From Balneola sp. EhC07 (GTDB lineage: Bacteria; Bacteroidota; Rhodothermia; Balneolales; Balneolaceae): DNA of 64,000 nt. The position numbers and the translations under genes are program-made. Location: assembly GCF_001650905.1 (NCBI RefSeq), contig NZ_LXYG01000020.1, forward strand, positions 248,001-312,000, in the 5' to 3' direction. Below, piece by piece: positions 42,885-52,249 of the stretch (the first letter of the stretch is position 1; every line of letters starts with the position of its first letter). The notes beneath the pieces were generated by a model that saw nothing but the letters and a program-made list of their open reading frames with translations, was not told the origin of the DNA and did no database searches.

Positions 42885-44864
42885 ATGAAATGGGTACTAT
42901 TTAAAAAAAATATGTACCCAATGATATCATTCATAAAAAAATACAAAGAGGCCGTTATAAGCACATTATTGCTGACCGGAGCCTTGATTTTTGAACACTC
43001 TGTTTCGTTTGAAGGAAATCAATACCTGTATCTTACCTTGTATGGATTATCCTATTTAGCGGTTGGTGGGTCTGTTTGGATCAAAGCATATAACTCTCTT
43101 AAAAAAGGAACACTGTTCAGTGAGTTCTTTTTAATGGGAATTGCCACGATAGGTGCTTTCGCTTTGGGTGAATATGCTGAAGGGGTTGCAGTGATGTTGT
43201 TTTATACCATTGGTGAATATGCGCAGCACGGAGCTGTTCACCGAGCCAGAAATTCCATCAAAAAATTAATCGATCAACAACCGGATATTGCTTTTGTAGA
43301 ACGGAATGGAGAAACCGTTGAAGTTCACCCTTCAAAAGTCAGTTTAGGGGAAGTCGTATTGGTAAAACCTGGCGCAAAAGTTCCACTTGACGGTAAATTA
43401 ATAACGGAACGGGCGTCATTTAATACAGCAGCACTTACCGGTGAATCCAAACCTATGACTATTAATGCCGGTGAAGAAGTTTGGGCCGGATCTATCAATC
43501 AGGATTCTGTTGTTCGCATTAAAGTTACCAGTACTTTTAAAGATACAAAGCTTTCCGGTATTCTTAATATGGTTCAGGAAGCATCGAAACGCAAAGCGCC
43601 AACACAGCGATTTATTACAAAATTTGCTAAAGTATACACCCCGATCGTGGTCTGGCTGGCTGTAGCAATAACCTTTCTTCCATATTTATTTGTTGAATCA
43701 TATGTTTTTCAGGACTGGTTTTACCGGGCACTTATCTTTCTGGTAGTTTCATGTCCTTGTGGATTGGTTATTTCTGTTCCCCTGGGATATTTTGGAGGAA
43801 TTGGAGCAGCTTCAGGAAACGGAATTTTATTCAAAGGATCAGATTATCTGGACCAACTTCGAAAGATGAACATCCTCTTTATGGATAAAACCGGAACTTT
43901 GACCAAAGGTTCATTCGAAGTACAATCTGTTCAAACTTACAATGGTTTTAGTGAAAGTGAGTTGATCAAATATGCCGCTTCTTTGGAACAACAATCTACC
44001 CATCCAATCGGAAAAGCAATTCTCAGTTATAAAAACGGACAAGAGCTACTCCCGGTTACTGAACAGCAGGAAGTTTCAGGGAAAGGTTTGAAGGGCGTCA
44101 TTAATGGTAAGAATTTACTTGTAGGAAACATGGATCTTTTGAAAGATCATCAGGTTAAATTTTCCGAAGGTCTGTTTTCAGAACCGTACACCTACATTCA
44201 TATTGCTGTCGATGGAGAACATGCCGGTACTTTAAGCATAGCTGATGAAATCAAAGAGGACAGTAAACAAGCGATTGAAGCATTAAAAGAAAGAGGCCTT
44301 CAAAAGTTAGTAATGCTTTCAGGAGATAATCAGGAAGTAGTTACTTATGTCGCCAACCATCTTGGTATAGATGAAGCACATGGAAACCTCCTCCCGGATG
44401 AAAAATTTAAACTTGTTGAAGAAGCCATCGGTAAAGGAAATGTAGTAGGCTTTATGGGAGATGGCGTTAATGACGCTCCTGTTATTACATTATCGGATGT
44501 TGGCATTGCCATGGGAGGTATAGGCTCTGATGCAACCGTAGAAACTGCAGATGTTGTCATACAAACCGACCAGCCTTCAAGGGTTCCATTGGCAATCGAT
44601 ATTTCAAAGTTTACTCATCGTATTGTCTGGCAGAATATCTTCTTTGCTTTAGGAATAAAGGTCTTAGTTATGGCTCTGGCCAGCTTTGGGATTGCCACTA
44701 TGTGGGAGGCTATTTTTGCGGATGTAGGTGTAGCACTTATTGCAATCGGAAATGCGATTCGCATTCAGAGCAGGTTTTCAGAAACGAATTCTCTGTTTTC
44801 TTTCTTTGCATCAAGCTCTCAAGATGGCCAACATGATCATGAAGAAGCTCATTGTTGTTGCTAA
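42885..44864 (+). CDS. Zn/Cd-type heavy-metal P1B ATPase
   Basis: 659 residues (an ATG at 42912 is an alternative start). No N-terminal HMA domain. Core motifs: TGES (about 188), CPCG in TM6 (about 289; CPCGLVISVPLG), phosphorylation DKTGT (about 334), STHPIG (HP loop), GDGVNDAPV (about 525) and a Asp-rich C-terminal TM region, ending in the metal-binding tail HDHEEAHCCC. Fits the ZntA/CadA class; it exports Zn, Cd or Pb from the cytoplasm. Downstream of its HMA-AraC regulator in the czc operon. Confidence 0.92.
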   Translation: MKWVLFKKNMYPMISFIKKYKEAVISTLLLTGALIFEHSVSFEGNQYLYLTLYGLSYLAVGGSVWIKAYNSLKKGTLFSEFFLMGIATIGAFALGEYAEGVAVMLFYTIGEYAQHGAVHRARNSIKKLIDQQPDIAFVERNGETVEVHPSKVSLGEVVLVKPGAKVPLDGKLITERASFNTAALTGESKPMTINAGEEVWAGSINQDSVVRIKVTSTFKDTKLSGILNMVQEASKRKAPTQRFITKFAKVYTPIVVWLAVAITFLPYLFVESYVFQDWFYRALIFLVVSCPCGLVISVPLGYFGGIGAASGNGILFKGSDYLDQLRKMNILFMDKTGTLTKGSFEVQSVQTYNGFSESELIKYAASLEQQSTHPIGKAILSYKNGQELLPVTEQQEVSGKGLKGVINGKNLLVGNMDLLKDHQVKFSEGLFSEPYTYIHIAVDGEHAGTLSIADEIKEDSKQAIEALKERGLQKLVMLSGDNQEVVTYVANHLGIDEAHGNLLPDEKFKLVEEAIGKGNVVGFMGDGVNDAPVITLSDVGIAMGGIGSDATVETADVVIQTDQPSRVPLAIDISKFTHRIVWQNIFFALGIKVLVMALASFGIATMWEAIFADVGVALIAIGNAIRIQSRFSETNSLFSFFASSSQDGQHDHEEAHCCC

Positions 44865-44888
44865 GATCTTTTGCTTAAGAAAAAGTTA

Positions 44889-46010
44889 TTAAAGCTGTTT
44901 CCTATACATTTTATAGGTTTTATCCAACGAACCACCAATGCGCTCAGCCAAGCGGATCATTTCGGTATTAGTGCCTAAAACCCAGCTTATCTCTGATTGT
45001 GTTAATCCTCTCGGGAGCCCTTTTTCAATTGCTTTTTGGGTTAACAAAGCATCGATTCCTTTTCCCCTATGTTCAGGAATTACTCCCAGTAAAGCAGTTC
45101 TTAAACGGTCAATTTTCTTTTTGCCGAACAAGAATTTAAAGATCCCAAAAGGAAATAGATTCCCATTCATCTTTTTGAATAACTGATTGTAGTCTAATAA
45201 CGCAATGGAAAAAGCAACAGGCTTACCATCTATTTCTGCAATATGAGCAAAATCAGTATCCAGGATCATTTTAAAGTCCTTAGCGGTATGCTGCAATTCT
45301 TCAAAAGTAAGGGGAAGAAATCCCCAATTATCCTTCCAGGCTTGATTATAAATATTTCGAACGATCTCAACTTCTTCGTTCAGTTTTTTCATATTCACTT
45401 CACGAATTTTAAGCCCCGGATTTCTCTTGTATACAATTTCTAAAGCTCTTTCAAACCGAGATAAGTCAATGTCTTCCCTGTTTACATAAAACGCCAGAAG
45501 ATCCATTTCTTCTTCAAAGCCTGCATTATTTATAAGCTTCTCATAATAAGGCTTGTTATAAGGCATTAACAGGTAAGGCTGTTTATCAAAATTATCAACT
45601 AAAAGGCCAATGGTATCCATCATTCCCGGACTAGCAGGACCAAGCACATCCTTCATTCCTTTTTCTCTCAACCAATCTGATGCTACACGGAATAATAGGT
45701 TTGCCGTTTGCTGATTATCAATACATTCAAAAAAACCAAAGTGTCCGGTTTTCGTCCCATGATGTTCATTATACCTGTGATCTACAACCGCTGAAATTCT
45801 GCCGGCTATTTCCCCATTGTGCTCGGCAATGAATAATGCCATTTCAGCATTCTGGAAATAGGGATTTTTTTCTTTACTGAGAAGTTTCTTTTGATCCATT
45901 CGGAGAGGCGGAACCCAAACATCATTGTCAGCATAATGTTGGTAAGGGAATTCAATAAATTGTTTCCGTTCATCGTCTGTAGTTACGATGGTAACCCCAT
46001 TCGTATTCAT
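44889..46010 (-). CDS. GNAT-fold acyltransferase, candidate ceramide synthase-type enzyme
   Basis: 373 residues of the long GNAT type with the pattern of cytosolic N-acyltransferases (YFQNAEMALFIAEHNGEIAGRISAV, FGFFECIDNQQTANLLFRVA, VIPEHRGKGIDALLTQKAI). The acyl-CoA loop GKGID matches GNAT motif A loosely. It starts 12 bp after the stop of the alpha-oxoamine synthase gene, same strand. In Caulobacter the bacterial ceramide synthase is a GNAT-family protein, so N-acylation of a sphingoid or capnine base is plausible. Family call is good; the substrate is inferred from context. Confidence 0.8.
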   Translation of the reverse strand: MNTNGVTIVTTDDERKQFIEFPYQHYADNDVWVPPLRMDQKKLLSKEKNPYFQNAEMALFIAEHNGEIAGRISAVVDHRYNEHHGTKTGHFGFFECIDNQQTANLLFRVASDWLREKGMKDVLGPASPGMMDTIGLLVDNFDKQPYLLMPYNKPYYEKLINNAGFEEEMDLLAFYVNREDIDLSRFERALEIVYKRNPGLKIREVNMKKLNEEVEIVRNIYNQAWKDNWGFLPLTFEELQHTAKDFKMILDTDFAHIAEIDGKPVAFSIALLDYNQLFKKMNGNLFPFGIFKFLFGKKKIDRLRTALLGVIPEHRGKGIDALLTQKAIEKGLPRGLTQSEISWVLGTNTEMIRLAERIGGSLDKTYKMYRKQL

Positions 46011-46022
46011 ACATCAAAAGAT

Positions 46023-47258
46023 TTAGGTGCCGGAATTTCCGTTCTGATCTATAATTCCGTGTTTTAGTCCGACTTTGCGGAACGCTTCAAGAATTCTGTC
46101 TAAATGCTCATTAGTGTGGCTGGCCATATAACTGGTTCTCAACAAAGACTGACCTTTAGGTACCGCAGGAGGTACTACAGCATTTGCATAAACACCTTCT
46201 TCAAAAAGATCTTTCCAGAATTTGAAACAATCCATCATATCACCAATAACAACCGGAACAATTGGAGATTCACTGGACCAAACGTTAAACCCAAGATTCT
46301 TTAATTCGGTGCGCATATAAATTGAGATCTCTTCCAATCTCTTGATTCTCCATGGCTCTTCCTGAAGAATTTCAAGTGCTTTTAATACCGTAGCCACATT
46401 TGCAGGAGGCATAGATGCGCTAAAAATATGCGCCGGAGATGAATGTCGGATATATTCTATTACCTTATCATCCCCTACTATAAACCCACCTAAAGAAGCA
46501 AAAGATTTTGAGAATGTACCACTGATCAAGTCTACTTCGTCAGTTAGTCCAAACACAGATGCTGAACCACGACCACCATCTCCAATCACTCCTACTGCGT
46601 GTGCATCATCCAAGTAAAGTCTTGCACCAAATTCTTTAGCCAGCTTTACTAATTCAGGTACTTTAGCAAGTGTACCTGACATCGAAAAAACTCCATCAGT
46701 AATGATAACTTTACCGGCATTCGGATCTGCCTTTTCAAGCAATTTTCTCAGCTGACCCATATCGTTATGCTGATAACGCATCGTTTTTGCGTTTGAACAA
46801 AGAGTTCCTACAACAATACAAGCGTGATTATCACGATCAGAAAAAATGATATCATTACGTTGAGCAATAGTCTGTATAGTGCCTTCATTGGTTTGATAAC
46901 CTGTGCTGAAAAGAACACAGTTTTCTTTACCCATAAAAGCTGCGAGTTTTTCTTCAAGCTCTAAATGAATATCCAAAGTTCCGTTCAAATATCGAGAACC
47001 TGTGCATCCTGTTCCGTATTTAGTAAGAGCTTGTTGAGCCGCTTCAATAGTTCGTTTATCATTGGTTAAGCCAAGATAATTATTGGAGCCCGCCATGATA
47101 ACTTCATGTCCTTCGATTTCTACAATTGTACCGTCTGTAGCTTCCAAAGGCTTGAAATACGGATATAGCCCTAATTCTTTAACTTCATCAGCTTTTGTGA
47201 AGTTATATGCTTTTGCAAAAATGTCGTTCTTGGCTACTTCAGTTTTCGTATCTGCCAT
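46023..47258 (-). CDS. spt: Serine palmitoyltransferase-like alpha-oxoamine synthase
   Basis: 411-residue PLP enzyme. Conserved GTGCTGSRYLNGTLDIHLELE, DDAHAVGVIG and PLP lysine K251 in GTFSKSFASLGGFI, the version usual in bacterial SPT. Condenses an amino acid with acyl-CoA to a 3-keto base: serine in sphingolipid synthesis, or cysteate in sulfonolipid (capnine) synthesis. KBL/ALAS/BioF are related but have different motif context. Promoter at 47295-47325. Adjacent acyltransferase, glycosyltransferases and SDR reductase support a sphingolipid or sulfonolipid role. Confidence 0.85.
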   Translation of the reverse strand: MADTKTEVAKNDIFAKAYNFTKADEVKELGLYPYFKPLEATDGTIVEIEGHEVIMAGSNNYLGLTNDKRTIEAAQQALTKYGTGCTGSRYLNGTLDIHLELEEKLAAFMGKENCVLFSTGYQTNEGTIQTIAQRNDIIFSDRDNHACIVVGTLCSNAKTMRYQHNDMGQLRKLLEKADPNAGKVIITDGVFSMSGTLAKVPELVKLAKEFGARLYLDDAHAVGVIGDGGRGSASVFGLTDEVDLISGTFSKSFASLGGFIVGDDKVIEYIRHSSPAHIFSASMPPANVATVLKALEILQEEPWRIKRLEEISIYMRTELKNLGFNVWSSESPIVPVVIGDMMDCFKFWKDLFEEGVYANAVVPPAVPKGQSLLRTSYMASHTNEHLDRILEAFRKVGLKHGIIDQNGNSGT

Positions 47259-47294
47259 GCAGGTTATCCTTAAAAAAAATTCTTTTGTAACGGC

Positions 47295-47325
47295 GAAATA
47301 TACCCAGTATTAATATTCTATCAAA
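47295..47325 (-). promoter_or_regulatory. Bacteroidota-type promoter for the spt-like gene
   Basis: On the minus strand TTTG (47322-47325) and TATATTTC (47295-47302) are separated by 19 bp, close to the TTTG-N19-TAnnTTTG consensus. The ATG follows after 37 bp with AAGGA as ribosome-binding site. It indicates transcription independent of the upstream glycosyltransferase genes. Confidence 0.65.
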
Positions 47326-47346
47326 TTTTGATTAAATATGTACCGG

Positions 47347-48477
47347 TTAGTCTAACGTTTTCTTGTTTTCAACAATTTCCTTAAGATAAGAAATATATTG
47401 CTGTGCTACTTTATTCCATGTAAAGTTTTCGAGTACATACTTTCTGGAAGATGTGCTCATTTCCTCTAAATCATTCTCTATCAAAGAGTCTATCTGTCCG
47501 GAAAAATTCTCAGCATCTCTGACTGCAATTTTAAATCCATTCTTTCCATTTTCAATTACATCTTTTATTCCCTCGAGGTCAGCTGCTACAGCCGGGGTTC
47601 CTGCCAAATTTGCTTCCAATAAAACAATACCAAAACCTTCCATATCTCCCGGAATTGGGATGTTCGGCATAATGAAAATATCAGCTCCTGCGTAAGCATT
47701 TTTTAAAACTTCGTCCGGCTGTTTGCCTACCATTAATACTTTATCCTGCAGGTTGGATGTATTCACAATTTCTTTAAGTCGATCGTGCTCTGGTCCGGCA
47801 CCGATCACTAAATAAACTACCTCAGATTTTATCTTTGGAAGTACTTCTGTAATAAACCAGTCATGACCTTTCCGCTTTACCTGCCTGCCAACAGTAAGCA
47901 ACAAAGATTTTCCACTCAAATCAACGGAAAATGCTTCCTCAATTTCTTTTCTTCCTTCGGCTTTATCCGGCACATCTTTAAAATCTGACATATCAAAACC
48001 ATTCGGTAAAGCCACTCCTTTTTCCGGAGACATCCCTCTTTTGATACATTCCTGGCGAGTTGCTTCTGAAACAGATATCACACCATCTAATGCTTCAAAT
48101 ACCTTAGGTACAAAATTCTGATAAATACCGATTGATAGTTTTACATCATGACCATGATTGATAGTCACCATAGGTACATCAATTTTATTTCTGCAAAATT
48201 TAGCTAAGGAAGCCGTTACCATTGATGAAAAAAGAATTACATCCGGCTTAAACTCTTTTACAATTTTCGGGAGTTTAAAAACGAGTTTAGTCAGAAAGAA
48301 AGCAGTTTTAACTTCTATTCCTTTCCATGGAGAATGCTGTATTATTGTCTTTATCTCAATGTCTTCTCTGGTGCTCAGTTCGTCAATAAGTTGCATACTG
48401 ACTCGTTGCATCCCTCCCATATTATCCAGAGGCGCATTTTCGGGCGGGTGAAGATGTGAAACGTAAAGAATTCGCAA
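47347..48477 (-). CDS. Glycosyltransferase, GT4 family
   Basis: 376 residues starting with TTG at 48477 (MRILYVSHLHPPENAPLDNMGG is a normal GT4 N-terminus and no earlier ATG exists). GT-B fold; C-terminal nucleotide-sugar domain with GRQVKRKGHDWF and the EX7E motif in EGFGIVLLEANLAGTPAVA (about 288-305). Starts 5 bp after the stop of the other GT4 gene. Cytoplasmic or peripheral membrane. May glycosylate the lipid made by the spt cluster, but donor and acceptor are unknown. Confidence 0.87.
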   Translation of the reverse strand: MRILYVSHLHPPENAPLDNMGGMQRVSMQLIDELSTREDIEIKTIIQHSPWKGIEVKTAFFLTKLVFKLPKIVKEFKPDVILFSSMVTASLAKFCRNKIDVPMVTINHGHDVKLSIGIYQNFVPKVFEALDGVISVSEATRQECIKRGMSPEKGVALPNGFDMSDFKDVPDKAEGRKEIEEAFSVDLSGKSLLLTVGRQVKRKGHDWFITEVLPKIKSEVVYLVIGAGPEHDRLKEIVNTSNLQDKVLMVGKQPDEVLKNAYAGADIFIMPNIPIPGDMEGFGIVLLEANLAGTPAVAADLEGIKDVIENGKNGFKIAVRDAENFSGQIDSLIENDLEEMSTSSRKYVLENFTWNKVAQQYISYLKEIVENKKTLD

Positions 48478-48482
48478 ATCTA

Positions 48483-49643
48483 TCAGAATTTAAGTTGAGG
48501 TTTGGGAAGTTCCATTGCTTCTCTGTAATTCTCAACCAAGCCTGCATTTATTTTATCCCACTCGTATTCAACAGCCATTTCTCTTGATTTGTCACCCATT
48601 TTTTTCAATCTGTTTTCGTCACTAATAAGCCATTCCAGTTTTTCAGTAAAATCCTTCACATCTTGTTTTTTAGCCCATTTACCATTCACCCCGTCATTAA
48701 CCAATGATTTACTCCCGATTGCATCGGCTACTAAACAAGGCAATCCACTTGCCATTGCTTCTAAAGTAACATTCCCGAACGTTTCCGTATGGGAAGGAAA
48801 TAAAAATAGATCACTGCTTGCATAAGCACGGGCCAACTCTTCTCCCGTTACAAATCCTGTAAAATGTGCATTGGGCAGCATTTCTTCAACTTCTTTCTGC
48901 GCTTGACCCGCTCCTACGATCAATGCCCGAATTTTTGGGTTTTTAGCCTGAACACGTTTTAAGCTTTCAACATAAGTACGAAGTTCTTTTTCCCACACCA
49001 GACGAGAAACAAAAGTCACCACAATTTCATCATCCTCAATTCCGATTGATCTTCGAAATTCCATATCTCTTTTAGCAGGACTAAATAACTCTGTATTCAC
49101 TCCTCTTGCCCAAACTTTTAAACCCTTAGTTATACCCTGTTCTTCCAGCTCTTCGATCATTGATCTGGAAGGAACATAAACATGTGTGCATTGTCCGTAA
49201 AACCATTTTATAAATTGCCAAATCAAGAACTCAATCGGATTCAGTCCATAGTAGTTAAAGTAGGATGTAAAATGCGTATGATAAGATCCTACCAGTTGAA
49301 CCCGATTCTCTTGCGCCCATTTAATAGCACCACTGTTCAGTATGTCAGGAGTTGCAACATGAATTAAATTAGGATTAAATTCTTCGAGCTTTTCTTTAGC
49401 AAAATTCGGAAACGAGGTAGAGATTCTGTATTCATCCCTTCCAGGGATCAACATGGGAATAGATGGCGTTCCAATCAATTTTCCGTTATGCTTAAAAGCA
49501 GGTTTTTTACCCTCAGGAGCAAAAATTAACACTTCAATATTCTGCCTTTCAAGATAGTCAACTAACCTATTCAAAGTTAGCGAAGCACCATCACGCATAT
49601 AATTATAATTGCCCGCAAACAGAGCAACTCGAAGATCTTCCAT
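48483..49643 (-). CDS. Glycosyltransferase, GT4 family (SqdX/PimB-like)
   Basis: 386 residues; GT-B with N-terminal GNYNYMRDGASLTLNRLV, GSYHTHFTSYFNYY, then SRLVWEKELRTY and HTETFGNVTLEAMASGLPCLVAD holding the EX7E pair. Resembles SqdX/PimB-type transferases that act on lipid acceptors. First gene of a two-gene minus-strand run with the 47347 transferase, upstream of spt. A role in glycosylating a sphingolipid-like lipid is inferred from position only. Confidence 0.87.
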   Translation of the reverse strand: MEDLRVALFAGNYNYMRDGASLTLNRLVDYLERQNIEVLIFAPEGKKPAFKHNGKLIGTPSIPMLIPGRDEYRISTSFPNFAKEKLEEFNPNLIHVATPDILNSGAIKWAQENRVQLVGSYHTHFTSYFNYYGLNPIEFLIWQFIKWFYGQCTHVYVPSRSMIEELEEQGITKGLKVWARGVNTELFSPAKRDMEFRRSIGIEDDEIVVTFVSRLVWEKELRTYVESLKRVQAKNPKIRALIVGAGQAQKEVEEMLPNAHFTGFVTGEELARAYASSDLFLFPSHTETFGNVTLEAMASGLPCLVADAIGSKSLVNDGVNGKWAKKQDVKDFTEKLEWLISDENRLKKMGDKSREMAVEYEWDKINAGLVENYREAMELPKPQLKF

Positions 49644-49732
49644 AAAAGTTTAAAAGGAAATAGCAGATGTGTATCTTTAGCACACCTAATTAAAAATTTC
49701 TGCAAAAAATAACCGATGAATATAAGCAATAT

Positions 49733-50707
49733 ATGAAAGCCTTTATAACCGGATCTACAGGTTTTATTGGAAGTCACTTAGCAGATCGTCTGATCGCGGA
49801 TGAAAAATTTACTGAAGTACGCTGTTTAGTTCGCTCAACAGATAAATGGCTTGAAGGAAAAGATTTCGTACGAGTTAAAGGAGACCTGAACGACTTTAAT
49901 GCTCTTTCTAAAGGAATTAAAGGTGTAGATGTTGTATTTCATTTAGCTGCAATTGTAAAAGCATCGAGTCAAAAAGAATTTACCAGAGCTAATGTGGAGC
50001 CTACTGAAGATATCATCAGAATTGCCCAAAAAAATGGTGTTAAAAATCTGGTTATACTTTCTTCGCTCGCGGCTGCCGGACCGAGTCAAGGAACTCCTGT
50101 GGATGAAAATAAAATATTAACTCCGATTAGTATGTATGGGCGATCTAAAAGAGACATGGAAACAACAATCCATCAGTTAGCAGAAAAGAATGATTCCATA
50201 AAGGTCATTCGCCCTCCTGCAGTGTATGGTCCAAGAGAAGATCAGATATTCACATATTTTAGTACTTTCAAAAAAGGTTTGAGTACAATTGTTGGAGATG
50301 GGAACCATCCCCGCCTTTCTATGGTGTATGTAGATGACTTGATAAACGGAATATTACAAGCATCACAAAAAATGGATCCCGGAGTTCATACCTATTTTAT
50401 TACAGCAGCCGAGACTTACAATTGGAATCAAATTCATTCCGTTACTCAAACTGTAATGGGGAAAAAAGCTTTTAAACTAAAATTAGAGCCTGCTTTGGTA
50501 AAAAAGATTGGTAGTGTTATTGAAAATGCTGCATCATTAATCGGAAAATATCCCGTTGTAAACAAAGAAAAAACCAATGAGCTGGTTTTGGAATGGACGT
50601 GTTCATCAAAAAAAGCAGAAAAAGAATTAGGCTACAAACCACAAGTTTCCTTGGAAGAAGGTATTTCCAGAACTATTCATTGGTACAAAAAACATAATTG
50701 GCTATAA
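49733..50707 (+). CDS. Extended SDR (NAD-dependent epimerase/dehydratase family), candidate ketosphinganine-type reductase
   Basis: 324 residues. Rossmann motif TGSTGFIGSHLADRL (residues 7-21), the active-site YGRSK, LVKPPAVYGPREDQ-like RPPAVYGPRED and a C-terminal substrate domain (ETYNWNQIHSVTQTV). It is divergent from the GT/spt unit by 89 bp. In Caulobacter and Bacteroides the 3-ketosphinganine/ceramide reductase is annotated as an epimerase-like SDR, so this is a candidate for that step. Nucleotide-sugar epimerisation for the neighbouring glycosyltransferases is the main alternative. Confidence 0.82.
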   Translation: MKAFITGSTGFIGSHLADRLIADEKFTEVRCLVRSTDKWLEGKDFVRVKGDLNDFNALSKGIKGVDVVFHLAAIVKASSQKEFTRANVEPTEDIIRIAQKNGVKNLVILSSLAAAGPSQGTPVDENKILTPISMYGRSKRDMETTIHQLAEKNDSIKVIRPPAVYGPREDQIFTYFSTFKKGLSTIVGDGNHPRLSMVYVDDLINGILQASQKMDPGVHTYFITAAETYNWNQIHSVTQTVMGKKAFKLKLEPALVKKIGSVIENAASLIGKYPVVNKEKTNELVLEWTCSSKKAEKELGYKPQVSLEEGISRTIHWYKKHNWL

Positions 50708-50711
50708 GTTT

Positions 50712-52247
50712 ATGAAGAGATTTAAATTTGTTAAAAGTTTTCTATTTGTTTTAATAACAACTTTATCCGTACAAGCCCAGAATCAAACTCTCGTTCAGGA
50801 TTATTCACAATTGATGAATATGCCCTCTGTGAAAGCTATTGAAGCTTCGGAAACACATCTTTATATACTTTCTGATACTGATGGAATGGCAGTCTTCAGA
50901 ATCAAACCAGACGAACTTCAGTGGCTATATACTTCTTCCGGTATGCAGCGTCGTGGATATAACCTTTCTGCTGATGTCCGCTTTGCTTACATGTTTGGAA
51001 AAAATAAAAGATTGACCATCTTAGAACCTACATCTATACTGGGAGTATACTCGGCAACTCTTCTTAGGGAAAAACCTTTAGCAGCTGCCCGTTTACAGAA
51101 CAAACTTTACGTCGCTTTAGGAGAAGCTGGTTTGGGTTCACTTTCTCTGGATACTCCCGAAAGTGTTGATTCTGAAATTACAATAATTCCTGATGTTGGT
51201 GATAATGTGTCAGTTATTGATCTCGTTTCCTCTCCGACAACGAATCAATTGTTTGTACTTACCGGAAACTCCAAACTGGATGTCTTTAAGTCTGAAGACA
51301 ATCAACTTTCTTTCAGTGAAAGTAAAAATATTTCTCAGCGTTTAGCTGATCTTTTTATTGATGGAGACAGACTTTGGGGAGCCACCGCTCGCGGAGATGT
51401 TTTTGAAATTACCGGAAATGGATTGGGAAGAAAAGTCGGCTCCATAAACGAAAAAGTCGAAACAATTAAATTCTGGAATGGATTTACATTTATCCGATCA
51501 GTATCCGGCAAGTTGTGGTATTCAGAAAACCGTGAAGCACTGATCGCTTGGAAAACAGATACTCAGGCAGGTAATTACATCGCAAAAAGTGGAGATAAAT
51601 TTTGGCTTGTAGAAAACAACAAAATAACTCGTCTTGCAGTCTCAACTGTTGATCAGAATATTGAGTCTGCACCTGTTGGTCCATTTTCTTTGAAAGACAT
51701 TCCCGATCAGGTTCTTACTTATCCTAACTCATTATTGCTTGGGTTAGAAGTAGAAAACGGACATTCAGCAAACGATGTGGAATTTTCTATACGTTCCAGG
51801 TCATCATCAGCTGTAATTAAAAAGCAAGGATTTTACTGGCAACCCAGACCCGATCAAATCGGAATGAATTGGTTTACAATCGTAGGTACAAATTCCAAAG
51901 GCTTGTCAGACAGCACTAGTTTTACTGTTGATGTGCGCTCATTCAATACTCCGCCTCGATTTAGTCCTGTAAGAGTTTCAAATATTGCGGTGAATGAGTC
52001 ATTTTCTTTACAAATTCAGGCCATTGATCCTGAAGAACCTTCAAGCTCTCTGATCCGCTATATAGGAGTTGACCTCCCCGAAGGAGCTTCTATAAATGAG
52101 GAAACTGGAATGTTTACATGGACCCCGAATGCAAGACAAGTCGGAGATTTCACATTCCGTGTTATTGCTTCTGATCAACTTGGGGCAGCTTCCTCACAGG
52201 ATGTCACCTTAACTGTTCTGGATATCACCAGAGGAGACGGGAATTAA
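50712..52247 (+). CDS. Exported beta-propeller protein with C-terminal Ig-like domain
   Basis: 511 residues; Sec signal (1-22), a WD/PQQ-like propeller region (about 30-315, repeats such as ETHLYILSDTDGMAVFR and TTNQLFVLTGNSKLDVFK) and two Ig-like/cadherin-like domains (about 325-510; PPRFSPVRVSNIAVNESFSL, GMFTWTPNARQVGDFTFRV). Extracellular or periplasmic. Starts 4 bp after the SDR stop and ends 2 bp before mutY, so the three are likely cotranscribed. Function unknown. Confidence 0.75.
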   Translation: MKRFKFVKSFLFVLITTLSVQAQNQTLVQDYSQLMNMPSVKAIEASETHLYILSDTDGMAVFRIKPDELQWLYTSSGMQRRGYNLSADVRFAYMFGKNKRLTILEPTSILGVYSATLLREKPLAAARLQNKLYVALGEAGLGSLSLDTPESVDSEITIIPDVGDNVSVIDLVSSPTTNQLFVLTGNSKLDVFKSEDNQLSFSESKNISQRLADLFIDGDRLWGATARGDVFEITGNGLGRKVGSINEKVETIKFWNGFTFIRSVSGKLWYSENREALIAWKTDTQAGNYIAKSGDKFWLVENNKITRLAVSTVDQNIESAPVGPFSLKDIPDQVLTYPNSLLLGLEVENGHSANDVEFSIRSRSSSAVIKKQGFYWQPRPDQIGMNWFTIVGTNSKGLSDSTSFTVDVRSFNTPPRFSPVRVSNIAVNESFSLQIQAIDPEEPSSSLIRYIGVDLPEGASINEETGMFTWTPNARQVGDFTFRVIASDQLGAASSQDVTLTVLDITRGDGN

Positions 52248-52249
52248 GT

